DNA of 64,000 nt from the NCBI GenBank assembly GCA_004352715.1, contig SCFE01000042.1, positions 1,924,006 to 1,988,005 on the forward strand. The letters run 5' to 3'. Source of the DNA: Hofstenia miamia. Lineage: Eukaryota; Xenacoelomorpha; Acoela. This document shows, in pieces, positions 55,127 to 64,000 of the stretch (the first letter of the stretch is position 1; every line of letters starts with the position of its first letter). A program made the position numbers and the translations under genes. The notes beneath the pieces were generated by a model. The model ran no database searches and had not been told where the DNA came from. It saw only the letters and a program-made list of their open reading frames with translations.

Positions 55127-56950
55127 ATGGACAAGTTCAAAAAATATTATGCCCAACTAGTGGGGGTGAGCAGCGTCACAGGAAAAATGTCAATCATGCT
55201 GACTAGTAACAAACTCGGTATCTGTCCGTTGGACATCAATATTTTCTCGGACACAGTGAAAAAATACATGTGGGGTGCCACCACTGAGACAAAGTTCGCA
55301 ATTTTCTCATCTGACAACGCACCCCTCAGCACACGAAGATTTGTAGAGAGATTACCAGGATCGACAAAGTATTTCCTCGAACAAGTCTCCAAGTTTGATG
55401 TACACAGTAAGAACGAACTCCTGTTTAGTGTGCAGCAAATGAAATACCCCGAGTGCGGGTATGGGCAATTCATCGAATCAGCCAGGCAAGTTAGCAAGGC
55501 AGGACACGTCATCCCATTCACCATCTTCGATCAGGTGATGAGGACGCCGGAACAATTCTTCAGAGAGGAGGAGCTTTTATCATCCTCGGCCATGCAAATG
55601 TCTCCCCATATCCAAGACTTAATTGAAAAGGTGAATTTAGAAAAGTTTGGAGGGACTGTCACTTCGCCCAAACCAACGCCGCAGTGGTCCGTCACGGAAG
55701 TTGAACACATCTTGATGGTAGAACATGACCCAACCGAATTCATGGACGAGCTCACGGTACAGCAGAGAGTTTTGGTTGAGAGTAAGGATAAGGATGTCCT
55801 ATCACTAATGAAATGGTGTCTTACGGAAATGTTCACCAAAGAAAAGTTGGTCATTCTGCAGTCCCCAGGGCGACACGTTGCTCTGGATGTGGAATGTACC
55901 ACTTCACGGATTAGGATCTCCAACCACCAGATCAAACGCCTGAGACAGAAGGGACTACGAGGTAAATTTTGGGACACCATTAAAGACGCCCGCATAAACT
56001 ACCCCATGACCATAGGAACCGCCACACTAGCCTCTCAGTCACCGTTTAGTGAGCTAGAGAAGAAGATCAACACTTCCAACCTCCTATGCATTCCACCACC
56101 TACCGTAGAGACACCTCTGATTCAACCAAAGTGGAAGGTGCGGAAACCAAAAAAGAGAGTAGCCGCTCATCTCTCAGATCGAATAAACTTTGTTAACAGC
56201 AGATCACAAGCCGTCAAAGCTAGTCACGCAGGCGAATACAAAACTGTCCGAGAAAAACTCATCACCGGAGATAACGCTGAGCACGTATTCATCAATGGCA
56301 AGCTAACCATCACCGACATCTTCTTAAAGGGAGCGCCCATCCACACCCAGTTACAAGTCATACAGGACAAAATAGCCGCCTTGCAGCCGCGTGTTCTCAT
56401 CCTGTTCCAGGCCGCTGGGGATCTAGCATGGATCAACAATGTGGAAACAATCACGCGATACTACGACGTCACCATGATCCGAGCCGGCATATCGAATCCA
56501 GACGACATGACATTAAGTCAGGTCCAGGAGTACTGTTCATTGTTTGTGGATCATGCCACGACTATGGGGTCTTTACTTCAAGTCTTCCTCCACTTCTACC
56601 CTGACACGGAAATCAGCACTGAGGATGCACACACGTCGGACACCGACGCTTTGATGACGCTCATGGTAGCGCTTAAAGGCCTGCGGCTATATGAATGTTT
56701 CTACGACACCTTCACCAGGCGATTGAACAATCTTTGGCGGAACTGTCCCATCAGCAACCGGATGCCAACTATAAAATTCCTGAGGTTAAAGAACGAGGTG
56801 GTCACCCAAAGAGAGGTTCTCATGCAGATAACACGAGAAGCCAGCTATGCGGAAGTTACAACCTGGGATGGCGAACTTGCAACCCAAATGATTGTGGCCA
56901 CTCAAAACATCATCTCTGGGCCAGCCCTCCAGCTGCTAGCCGAAAATTAA
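55127..56950 (+). CDS. ORF4 of element F, intact DEDDh exonuclease-like protein (607 aa)
   Basis: The only uninterrupted ORF4 in the window. The N-terminal part has GICPLDINIF and KKYMWGATTETK. The candidate catalytic set is D254 and E256 in VALDVECTTS (ExoI-like), D432 in LILFQAAGDLAWI (ExoII-like), H502 and D507 in AHTSDTDALMTLM (ExoIII-like H-x4-D). D254/E256 is shared with A, C, E1 and the inverted fragment at 31008, and H-x4-D with A and C. DEDDh enzymes of the DnaQ/TREX type remove nucleotides from 3' ends. Spacing (about 176 and 70 residues) is longer than usual between the first two motifs. The assignment is by motif only. It ends 19 bases before the 3' LTR. Confidence 0.65.
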   Translation: MDKFKKYYAQLVGVSSVTGKMSIMLTSNKLGICPLDINIFSDTVKKYMWGATTETKFAIFSSDNAPLSTRRFVERLPGSTKYFLEQVSKFDVHSKNELLFSVQQMKYPECGYGQFIESARQVSKAGHVIPFTIFDQVMRTPEQFFREEELLSSSAMQMSPHIQDLIEKVNLEKFGGTVTSPKPTPQWSVTEVEHILMVEHDPTEFMDELTVQQRVLVESKDKDVLSLMKWCLTEMFTKEKLVILQSPGRHVALDVECTTSRIRISNHQIKRLRQKGLRGKFWDTIKDARINYPMTIGTATLASQSPFSELEKKINTSNLLCIPPPTVETPLIQPKWKVRKPKKRVAAHLSDRINFVNSRSQAVKASHAGEYKTVREKLITGDNAEHVFINGKLTITDIFLKGAPIHTQLQVIQDKIAALQPRVLILFQAAGDLAWINNVETITRYYDVTMIRAGISNPDDMTLSQVQEYCSLFVDHATTMGSLLQVFLHFYPDTEISTEDAHTSDTDALMTLMVALKGLRLYECFYDTFTRRLNNLWRNCPISNRMPTIKFLRLKNEVVTQREVLMQITREASYAEVTTWDGELATQMIVATQNIISGPALQLLAEN

Positions 56951-56954
56951 TTTG

Positions 56955-56969
56955 AGCAAGGGGGGGGCG
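56955..56969 (+). other. Polypurine tract of element F
   Basis: AGCAAGGGGGGGGC-type run directly before the 3' LTR, the expected plus-strand primer site. The end of ORF4 is close to it. Confidence 0.7.
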
Positions 56970-58037
56970 TGTAGAGTCGCTCAGGGATTTAGTTGCCTTT
57001 TATATCTTTTTAATTTACATTCATTGTATTATGACGTCATCATGACGCTTTTGATCATTTTCAATATTAGTTAGTTGCTATTAATTTGATGTCCCCTTGC
57101 TGGTGCTTTTATTTGCTCAAATTGAATTTTACGAGGGAATTATAATTGTTCATGTTAAACTACGTTGCTATCTGAAAAAATTGTAAACAAAGGCAGGTAA
57201 TAACTGAATCTTTTGTATATAAACTGAGACAACTGTAGCGATCATTCAATAGACTTTGTCTACTCTTAACTGCCGTCTTTACCATTGTATTTCTTATTTA
57301 TTTTATTATCTTAAATGAAACTTATTGCTTAAGACTGGCGACAATTCGGGAGTGCTTTCACTAGCACAGGGCGACACATTGCTTCTGGGGGTCTTTCGAT
57401 TACCCAGTCCAAATTGTGGTTCATTAAGTTATGTATACGGTTACATATAAGGAAATAATAAATCTCTCGTTCGTATTTCAACACGCACATGCACTTATAC
57501 AATCTAACATTGTGATGATACTGTAGAGTCACTCGGGGAAATTCGTGTTTATTATTTAGTTGATTTTTTATTTCATTTTTGTATTAATGTCATCATGACG
57601 TCAAAGTTACATATTTCGACCTCTTAGGTACGAAGGAACTCATGTCCCCTCAAAGGTGCTATACGTGTTGCTCAAATGTAATTTGAATTGCAAGGCAAAT
57701 TGATAACATGAACAATTAACTTTGATTGTAAACTAAGGCAGGTAGTTATTTATTGTTAACCATGTATAAAATGAGTAACCGTGTAGAAAATGGTCAATAG
57801 ATTTTATCTATCCTCAATTACTGTTACTTTTCTCTCCGTTACTTTATTTGGTATTTTACTATGAAAATAATTGCTTAAGCTCAGCAACAATTTGGGAGTG
57901 CTTTCTTAAGGCACAGGGCGACATGTAGCTCCTGGCGATCATTAGATCTTCCCAGCCCAAATTGTGGACTCATTAGGTTACAGATACGGGTACGACTAAG
58001 GAAATAATAAACCTCTCATTTTATTCAACACGTACAT
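56970..58037 (+). repeat. 3' LTR of element F, truncated by a gap
   Basis: Matches the 5' LTR from TGTAGAGTCGCTCAGGG. Unit 1 (56970-57521) differs from its 5' partner at about a dozen positions. Unit 2 (57522 onward) differs at about one. The terminal unique part and target-site duplicate are hidden in the gap. Confidence 0.8.
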
Positions 58038-59037
58038 NNNNNNNNNNNNNNNNNNNNNNNNNNNNNNNNNNNNNNNNNNNNNNNNNNNNNNNNNNNNNNN
58101 NNNNNNNNNNNNNNNNNNNNNNNNNNNNNNNNNNNNNNNNNNNNNNNNNNNNNNNNNNNNNNNNNNNNNNNNNNNNNNNNNNNNNNNNNNNNNNNNNNNN
58201 NNNNNNNNNNNNNNNNNNNNNNNNNNNNNNNNNNNNNNNNNNNNNNNNNNNNNNNNNNNNNNNNNNNNNNNNNNNNNNNNNNNNNNNNNNNNNNNNNNNN
58301 NNNNNNNNNNNNNNNNNNNNNNNNNNNNNNNNNNNNNNNNNNNNNNNNNNNNNNNNNNNNNNNNNNNNNNNNNNNNNNNNNNNNNNNNNNNNNNNNNNNN
58401 NNNNNNNNNNNNNNNNNNNNNNNNNNNNNNNNNNNNNNNNNNNNNNNNNNNNNNNNNNNNNNNNNNNNNNNNNNNNNNNNNNNNNNNNNNNNNNNNNNNN
58501 NNNNNNNNNNNNNNNNNNNNNNNNNNNNNNNNNNNNNNNNNNNNNNNNNNNNNNNNNNNNNNNNNNNNNNNNNNNNNNNNNNNNNNNNNNNNNNNNNNNN
58601 NNNNNNNNNNNNNNNNNNNNNNNNNNNNNNNNNNNNNNNNNNNNNNNNNNNNNNNNNNNNNNNNNNNNNNNNNNNNNNNNNNNNNNNNNNNNNNNNNNNN
58701 NNNNNNNNNNNNNNNNNNNNNNNNNNNNNNNNNNNNNNNNNNNNNNNNNNNNNNNNNNNNNNNNNNNNNNNNNNNNNNNNNNNNNNNNNNNNNNNNNNNN
58801 NNNNNNNNNNNNNNNNNNNNNNNNNNNNNNNNNNNNNNNNNNNNNNNNNNNNNNNNNNNNNNNNNNNNNNNNNNNNNNNNNNNNNNNNNNNNNNNNNNNN
58901 NNNNNNNNNNNNNNNNNNNNNNNNNNNNNNNNNNNNNNNNNNNNNNNNNNNNNNNNNNNNNNNNNNNNNNNNNNNNNNNNNNNNNNNNNNNNNNNNNNNN
59001 NNNNNNNNNNNNNNNNNNNNNNNNNNNNNNNNNNNNN
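58038..59037. other. Assembly gap (exactly 1000 N)
   Basis: A placeholder gap hiding the end of the 3' LTR of F, the rest of ORF4 of D and the start of the LTR of E2. Confidence 0.95.
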
Positions 59038-59893
59038 AGTTTGGATTTACTTTTCTCTTGTCAGGTTATTTTATATTTTATGGAAAGCTAAACATTCAAG
59101 CACTGGGATAATTGTATGGTGGTTCCCACATCCATTTAAAGGTATGCTGGAGCAGCCTCAACACCAGCTATTCCACAGTGGTGAGGGTATAGCAGTTTTT
59201 CACTATTACAGCTTTTCTATTCTTTGTTGCTTGCAAGTTATTATGATTACAATGATTATGTTCTACATGATTACTTCCCTTTTAATGAAATTCAGTCAGT
59301 TATGGTGTTATCTTACAATTGGTGATTTAGTATTGAATTTATTTAGATCATGTTTTTATATTACATTCATTATCAATTTAGTAGTAGAATTAAGTTGCTC
59401 ATTGTTTCTTATTATATACCTTTGGCTGACTTACACATTTGTTTTCTTGCAGCAAGCTAAAGCATCAAGGTTGCTGTGATTGATTATCTTTACAAAGTCA
59501 TAATAACAAAAACAATCAATACACTAAACTCTTAAGTAGTTACAAATTCCCTCACACTGAGTTCACTATTCACCCACTAATTCTGTCGATGGTTTTCACT
59601 GCAAAGATGAAGTGCAATTTGTAGTTGTGATTCCTTAATGTGTATCTGGAATCACATGGCAAACCTTCAGGTATTGATCCTGTCTTCTATACTCCACCTT
59701 TTACCTAAATGAGTTGTGGTGAGTTATGCAGTTAGAGAGGCTAATGCATATTAAGTTAAGTTAATAAAATGAACACAACCCTTGATTGGAAGGAGAGAAT
59801 TAGGAGATTGTCGAACTTACTTATCTTATTCACTAAGAAAAGTAATAAGTTACTATGAATTCAGTGTGAAAAGTGGCTTGGCATGATTCTACA
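59038..59893 (+). repeat. 5' LTR of element E2 (lineage III), 5' end in the gap
   Basis: The stretch has no conserved coding content and ends GATTCTACA directly before a PBS, like the LTRs of B and F. The ORF at 59144-59479 is T-rich LTR sequence, not a gene. Confidence 0.6.
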
Positions 59894-59911
59894 TGGCAAC
59901 CATGACAGGTG
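59894..59911 (+). other. Primer-binding site of E2
   Basis: TGGCAACCATGACAGGTG follows the LTR end. It fits tRNA-Trp poorly and is closer to the tRNA-Arg-type site I recall for mdg1/412 (TGGCGACCGTGACAGG), with two G-to-A differences. Confidence 0.5.
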
Positions 59912-60060
59912 CTCAAAGAGTGTGCGTGAAGGAGAGAACTATATAGCGGAAATACAATTGGTGTGGAAAATAGTATGGAATGTTACAAACAAGAAGTATT
60001 ACTTATATGATGTATGAGCGAGTCAAGATAGGTGTTTCTTCTCGATCATAAAGAAAATAA

Positions 60061-61773
60061 GTGATACAAGTGAGTATAAGACAAGCAGCAGTAACACTAA
60101 GCACAGCAAGAAATGGTAAAGGGTATCATGAAACAATTACTCTAGTAACAATGAAAATGGAAAACTCACGTAAGAAGCAGAGGACTAAACCCAAAACACA
60201 GAAAACACCCCAAAGTCAAATAACCCCAGCAAATGTAAATACTTCCCCTGAAAGTCAGAATTCCCCAATGAAAATAATTTTAAACCAGAGCAAGAGGGTG
60301 CAGAATTTTCAATAAGTGAATTGATGAAAATAATAGAAACAATAACAACAAACGACGAGAGTTAACAGTACAGATAGAAAATCTAACTCAAAGAATGGTT
60401 GAGATAGAGATGGCAAATGCTGAAAAAGATAAACGCATTGAAGAGATTACACAAGATACTAGTGTAAAGCTAACAGAGCAAAGAAATGTATTTCAAAAAC
60501 AAATTGAAAAATTGGTAGAAGCCAATAAAAAGATAAAAACACAAAGTGAGAAGTTGCAACAATTGATGACTCAAATGCACGAGGAGAATGTTAGTCTAAG
60601 AGAAGATAATATCTCAAAACAACTTGAGATAGATAATTTGAAAGATGAAATTTGACTAATAGCATTAACAAACAAAGAGAATAGAGACAAAGAAAAAGTG
60701 AACGTTAAAATAGTGCAAAATATGGTAATACAAGAGCCAGAAAAGTTAATTGGAAGTAAACAAATGAATGAAGCACACACCAAAATGTACAAAGACTGTC
60801 AAACAGAGGACGAATTTGTAGAGAAATTGGTTGTGAACATAACAAAACAAGTCAAGCAGAACTGCAAAAACCCAAGTGAAACAAAACCAATATATGAAAA
60901 AACAATATTGTTGGAAGAGGAAGATAATGACACACTGGCATGCAAAGCAATACTGCCTAAATTTATGGGAAGAGTAGATAGTTACTCGCTTTCATTTAAA
61001 GAATGGATTCAGATGTTCAAAATGAGTATGAAAGAAAGAAAAGTTATACAAAAGCAAGTGGTGGCAAGATTTCCATTATACTTGGGAGGGGCAGCATATC
61101 AGCATTATTTAGTATTGGATCTGGAGACCAAAATAGATTATAAAAAAATTGGAGGAGAATACCAACGGTATTATGATGATGAAAGCTTCAAAAGTCAGTA
61201 TCAGTTGTTATTAAATAGTTTGAAAATGAATAAAAGGAAGATCTGTGTAATTACATGTCACAAGTAGAAAGATTACTAAAACTGAGTTCCAGAGAGAGTA
61301 CATACTCCAAATATGCCCTGTTTTCTCATATCTGTAAGGGATTACCAGAACTGATTCAACAACAGTTAAAAATTAAATGTGATGCCAATGATTCCTTAGA
61401 AAGGGTGATAAGAAAAGGTTTGGGTATACAGGTTACTATGGAGAATAATGCCTAAATTAATGAAAAGTCAATGATAACAAAAGTATTAACACCAACAATG
61501 ACAGGTGGAATCAACAGAATGAAGAAAGATGAAAATGGAAAACCAAAAGACGAGATTATTAAAATAAAGCTAAAGCATGGAACAGTAAAAAGGATAAATA
61601 GAAAGGACTTGAAATGTCAAACTTGCGGAAAGAAATGCAATACAAAAAAATATTGCAAAATACAAATCAACTTTATCAAAGAAGTAGAAGCATATTTTGA
61701 TGATGAAGATTTATTAGATGATGAAGATGAAACTGAACAAATGGAAGAGATAGAAAACAAAACTTTAAACTAG
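60061..61773 (+). pseudogene. gag of element E2
   Basis: A likely ATG is at 60151 (MKMENSRKKQRTKPK). Stops and frameshifts occur near 60313, 60655 and 61240. A long coiled coil runs from 60395 to 60655 (MVEIEMANAEKDKRIEE, LVEANKKIKTQSEKLQQL). The capsid core is GRVDSYSLSFKEW, RFPLYLGGAAYQHYLVLD, and QVERLLKLSSRE at 61264. The zinc knuckle has decayed to CQTCGKKCNTKKYC: the zinc-binding His of E1 is Asn. An acidic tail ends TLN-stop at 61771-61773. Confidence 0.8.
61764..61770 (+). promoter_or_regulatory. -1 ribosomal frameshift heptamer of E2
   Basis: T_TTA_AAC in the gag frame, followed directly by TAG. This is a canonical slippery heptamer; pol is open in the -1 frame from here (protease at 61779 onward). 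Confidence 0.75.
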
Positions 61774-62928
61774 AGGGAGTGCTGTCTCCAGTAAACCGCG
61801 CACCCATTCTAATTGTAACAGACCTAATCAAGACAAATACAATTACAGTTGTAATAAATGGTGTGATGGTCAAAGCAACCAGAGACATGGGAGCAATAAT
61901 ATCAATCATCACTGATGAATGTGTGGCGAAAATAGGATTTGACAGAAGAAAGTTAAAAAGTGAAAAGAGTAGACTATTAAACGCATTGGGAGATTACATT
62001 GATGTAAAAGGAAAGTTATTGGAAGTACTGATGAGAATTGCTAATACGAAATTTTCACAAATGTTTACAATCATTGATACAGAAAAGAATTCACTACCCT
62101 ATGAAGTTATATTAGGTAATGATTTTTTAATGGATAACAAATGCATTATTGATTACATGAACAAAACCATATCAGTGCAAGAGGAAGTGGTGACAACCTG
62201 TGAAGAGGAGGAAGACACAGAAATAATAAAATTTCAATTAAAGGAAGACATAAAGATTCTACCGAATAATTGGAAAATGTGTCAAATACAAACAGAGGAA
62301 AACATAACGGCTGAAGTCATGATCTATGATCAGAAGGGAATTAATACAAAAAAGTTATTGATTCCATCAAGCTTGTGCATACTAAAAGAAGGTATGGGAA
62401 CTATACTGATATTGAATGCAACAAACCACATGGTTAACATAAAAAAGGACATCTTAAAGATCAAAGGTAAGAGAGTGAAAACCTAAAAAATGATGGTAAA
62501 CAAAGTGATCAATATAGTAGAAGAAGAAAAAGAATATCAAATACTGGAAGTGAATGATGAAGACTATTGGCATCTGAGGAGAGAATGAAATTAATAGAGA
62601 TACTGCAAAAACACACAAAAATATTTAATTATGGTGAGATAAGTGTGGGCAAAGCAGTGAGAGAGACGCACAAAATAGTGACAACTATGGAGGAACCGAT
62701 AAGATTGCCATGCAGGAGAGTTCCTGAAAATTTGAAAGAACACTATAACACAATTTTGAATGAATTGATAGATAACAAAATAATAAGGCCAAATGAAAGT
62801 CCATATGCTGTGCCAACCGTCTTTGTCAAGCAATGAAGTAAATAGAGGCTCTGTATAGATTTCCATAAATTAAATGACATTATGAAGAAAGATGCCTATC
62901 CACTTCCGAGAATAGATGACATCATATA
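61771..62928 (+). pseudogene. pol of element E2 (protease and RT start), cut by a mariner
   Basis: Protease 61779-62486 has ATRDMGAIIS, so the DTG active site is DMG, and LGNDFLMDNKCI. A TAA follows at 62484. RT N-terminal part is in 62567-62836 (LPCRRVPENLKEHY, SPYAVPTVFVKQ) with a stop, then CIDFHKLND and YPLPRIDDIIY to 62928, where CAGGGTGTTC begins. Close to E1 (21211-22290). Confidence 0.8.
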
Positions 62929-62955
62929 CAGGGTGTTCAATAATAACCGTTACAA
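62929..62955 (+). repeat. Left terminal inverted repeat of the mariner element (extent approximate)
   Basis: Begins CAGGGTGTTCAATAATAACC, a start shared by many Tc1/mariner elements. Its partner is not in the window, so the length is a guess. Confidence 0.55.
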
Positions 62956-63052
62956 AGTTTTTAGCTTATATTTTAATAGAAAAATGAAAAATTTGTAATT
63001 ACATTCATAGAAATGTATAAATTAATAATATGTCAATGAAAATATCCAATAT

Positions 63053-64000
63053 TTATTCAATATAACCGCCATTGGCATCCACAACTTTCTGCAAACATTT
63101 GGAGAATGCTTCACATGAGTCATGAATAACTTTTTGGGGTATTTTATCCCATTCCTTCCTCAATTTCTTTTTCAAAGTGTCCAAACTGGTGTGGTGTATA
63201 GCTGAGACTTTGTTCTCCAAGATTGACCAGATTGCAAAGTCCAGCGGGTTCAAATCTGGAGATGATGGAGGCCATTCTTCCTTCGATATGAAAGCAGGCA
63301 CATTCTCTGCTAGCCATTCCTGTGTCTTTTTGGCTCCAAGTCTCTTTTTGAAGTGTTTTTGCGCCCAAGGCAACAAGGCTGACTCAAGAATGGACGTGCG
63401 ATAATTTTCTTGGTTCAACTTGGCTCCTTCATCCATGAAAAGGAGGGGACTTTTTCCATCAGCCATTACAGTGGCCCAAACCATGACAGACTTGGCACCT
63501 TGCCTCTGAGTGACCAACCAATCCTTGACCTCACCTATACGTGACCAAATCCGATCATTTTGGACATTAACGTGTTGTTGGACATCAATTTTTTTTTCGT
63601 CACTGAAAACCAGGTTTGGAAGCATGCCAGCATTGATGAGATCTGCTCTTTGAGCTTGTTTCTCAATTGAACTTGCAGATAACAGGTGCTTCTTCTGGTG
63701 TTTGTAAGGAGATGTTTGGAGGTCACTGTGGAGTATCATAGACATCATTCCAACTGACACTTTGGCCTCTTTCGTGAGATTTCTTAGGGATCTCTTTGGA
63801 TTCCTCCTTAGCTTCTCCTTGGTTGATTTTAACAGTTTTTTGGTTCTGGCAGAATAGGCCGACCTTGACCAGGTTCATTAACAATGTCACCAGTTGATTC
63901 GAACCGTTTAAGTGTTTGCCAGACCAACATTCTGTTGATCCTTAAGGTCTTTGCTATGTCAGGTGCTGTCTTCCCAGATTTGAATAGCTCTACAATGGCG
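63053..64000 (-). pseudogene. Tc1/mariner transposase, inactive and partial
   Basis: The IS630/Tc1/mariner transposase would cut and paste the element. Reading down from 64000, an N-terminal helix-turn-helix is visible (GKTAPDIAKTLRINRM, LVWQTLKRFESTGDIV), then a frameshift near 63840, then the 63760-63053 frame. The first catalytic Asp is in VFSDEKKIDV and the third acidic position in SPDLNPLDFAIW. Between KHFKKR and GAKKTQEWL the segment that normally carries the second Asp (QQDxAPxH) is missing, so a deletion of roughly a dozen codons inactivates it. The frame ends GGYIE-stop. Confidence 0.8.

Larger units (their letters stand above)
62929..64000 (-). mobile_element. Tc1/mariner element inserted in RT of E2, right end outside the window
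   Basis: The left terminus CAGGGTGTTCAATAATAACC starts after a TA dinucleotide (62927-62928), the expected Tc1/mariner target. The transposase is on the minus strand. The second terminal repeat is beyond 64000. Confidence 0.8.

Noticed and set aside
55147-55995. Minus-strand ORFs opposite ORF4 of F
   Set aside because: Shadow frames of the plus-strand gene; no conservation as protein.
59144-59479. 111-codon hydrophobic ORF
   Set aside because: It sits inside the LTR of E2, just before the TTCTACA end and the PBS. No motif, T-rich composition.
1-64000. Host genes, tRNA or rRNA genes
   Set aside because: Every long coding stretch was assigned to a mobile element; tRNA-like words are primer-binding sites only.

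Overview
The window looks like a gap-containing draft assembly of an AT-rich eukaryotic, probably invertebrate animal, genome. The evidence is Ty3/mdg4-type LTR retrotransposons with tRNA primer-binding sites, two non-LTR (jockey/CR1-like) reverse transcriptase fragments, a Tc1/mariner element and a MITE-like element. I found no host gene, rRNA, tRNA or CRISPR array. The species cannot be named from the sequence. Almost all 64 kb is nested, decayed mobile DNA.

The LTR elements form three related lineages. Lineage I (elements B and F, plus fragments) has LTRs starting TGTAGAGTC or TGTGGAGTC. Lineage II (A, C, D) has LTRs starting TGTAGCATAATCC or close variants. Lineage III is E1 and E2. All share one plan: coiled-coil Gag, capsid and zinc knuckle; a -1 frameshift; protease-RT-RNase H-integrase with a GPY/F module; then a long accessory region of two consecutive ORFs, called ORF3 and ORF4 here, just before the polypurine tract and 3' LTR. 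ORF3 carries a conserved HPYFI motif. ORF4 carries D-x-E, a central D and H-x4-D, the pattern of a DEDDh 3'-5' exonuclease.

Layout: 1-2915, ORF4 remnant and 3' LTR of A. 2916-3799, gag, LTR and RT scraps. 3800-8290, 5' LTR, PBS, gag and PR-RT of B. 8291-19001, element C inserted in the RT of B and itself hit by a LINE (10.4-11.9 kb). 20002-27678, element E1, the best preserved lineage III copy, missing its 5' end (gap) and 3' end. 27690-28928, second LINE. 28929-30790, probable continuation of B (integrase, ORF3). 30791-32646, an inverted ORF3/ORF4 fragment. 32647-33682, inverted LTR pair. 33683-45764, element D, with a MITE-like insertion in gag and a duplicated protease segment inside pol. 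45765-58037, element F, nearly complete, inserted in ORF4 of D. 59038-62928, 5' part of E2, cut by a mariner element that runs off the right edge.

In an intact element Gag would build the particle, the frameshift would supply Pol, a host tRNA would prime reverse transcription at the PBS, and integrase would insert the copy. ORF3 and ORF4 have no known role; an exonuclease acting during reverse transcription or against host RNA defence is an inference. Every copy is broken. Many breaks are TGA stops at positions that are Arg or CAA in sister copies, as expected from CpG decay.
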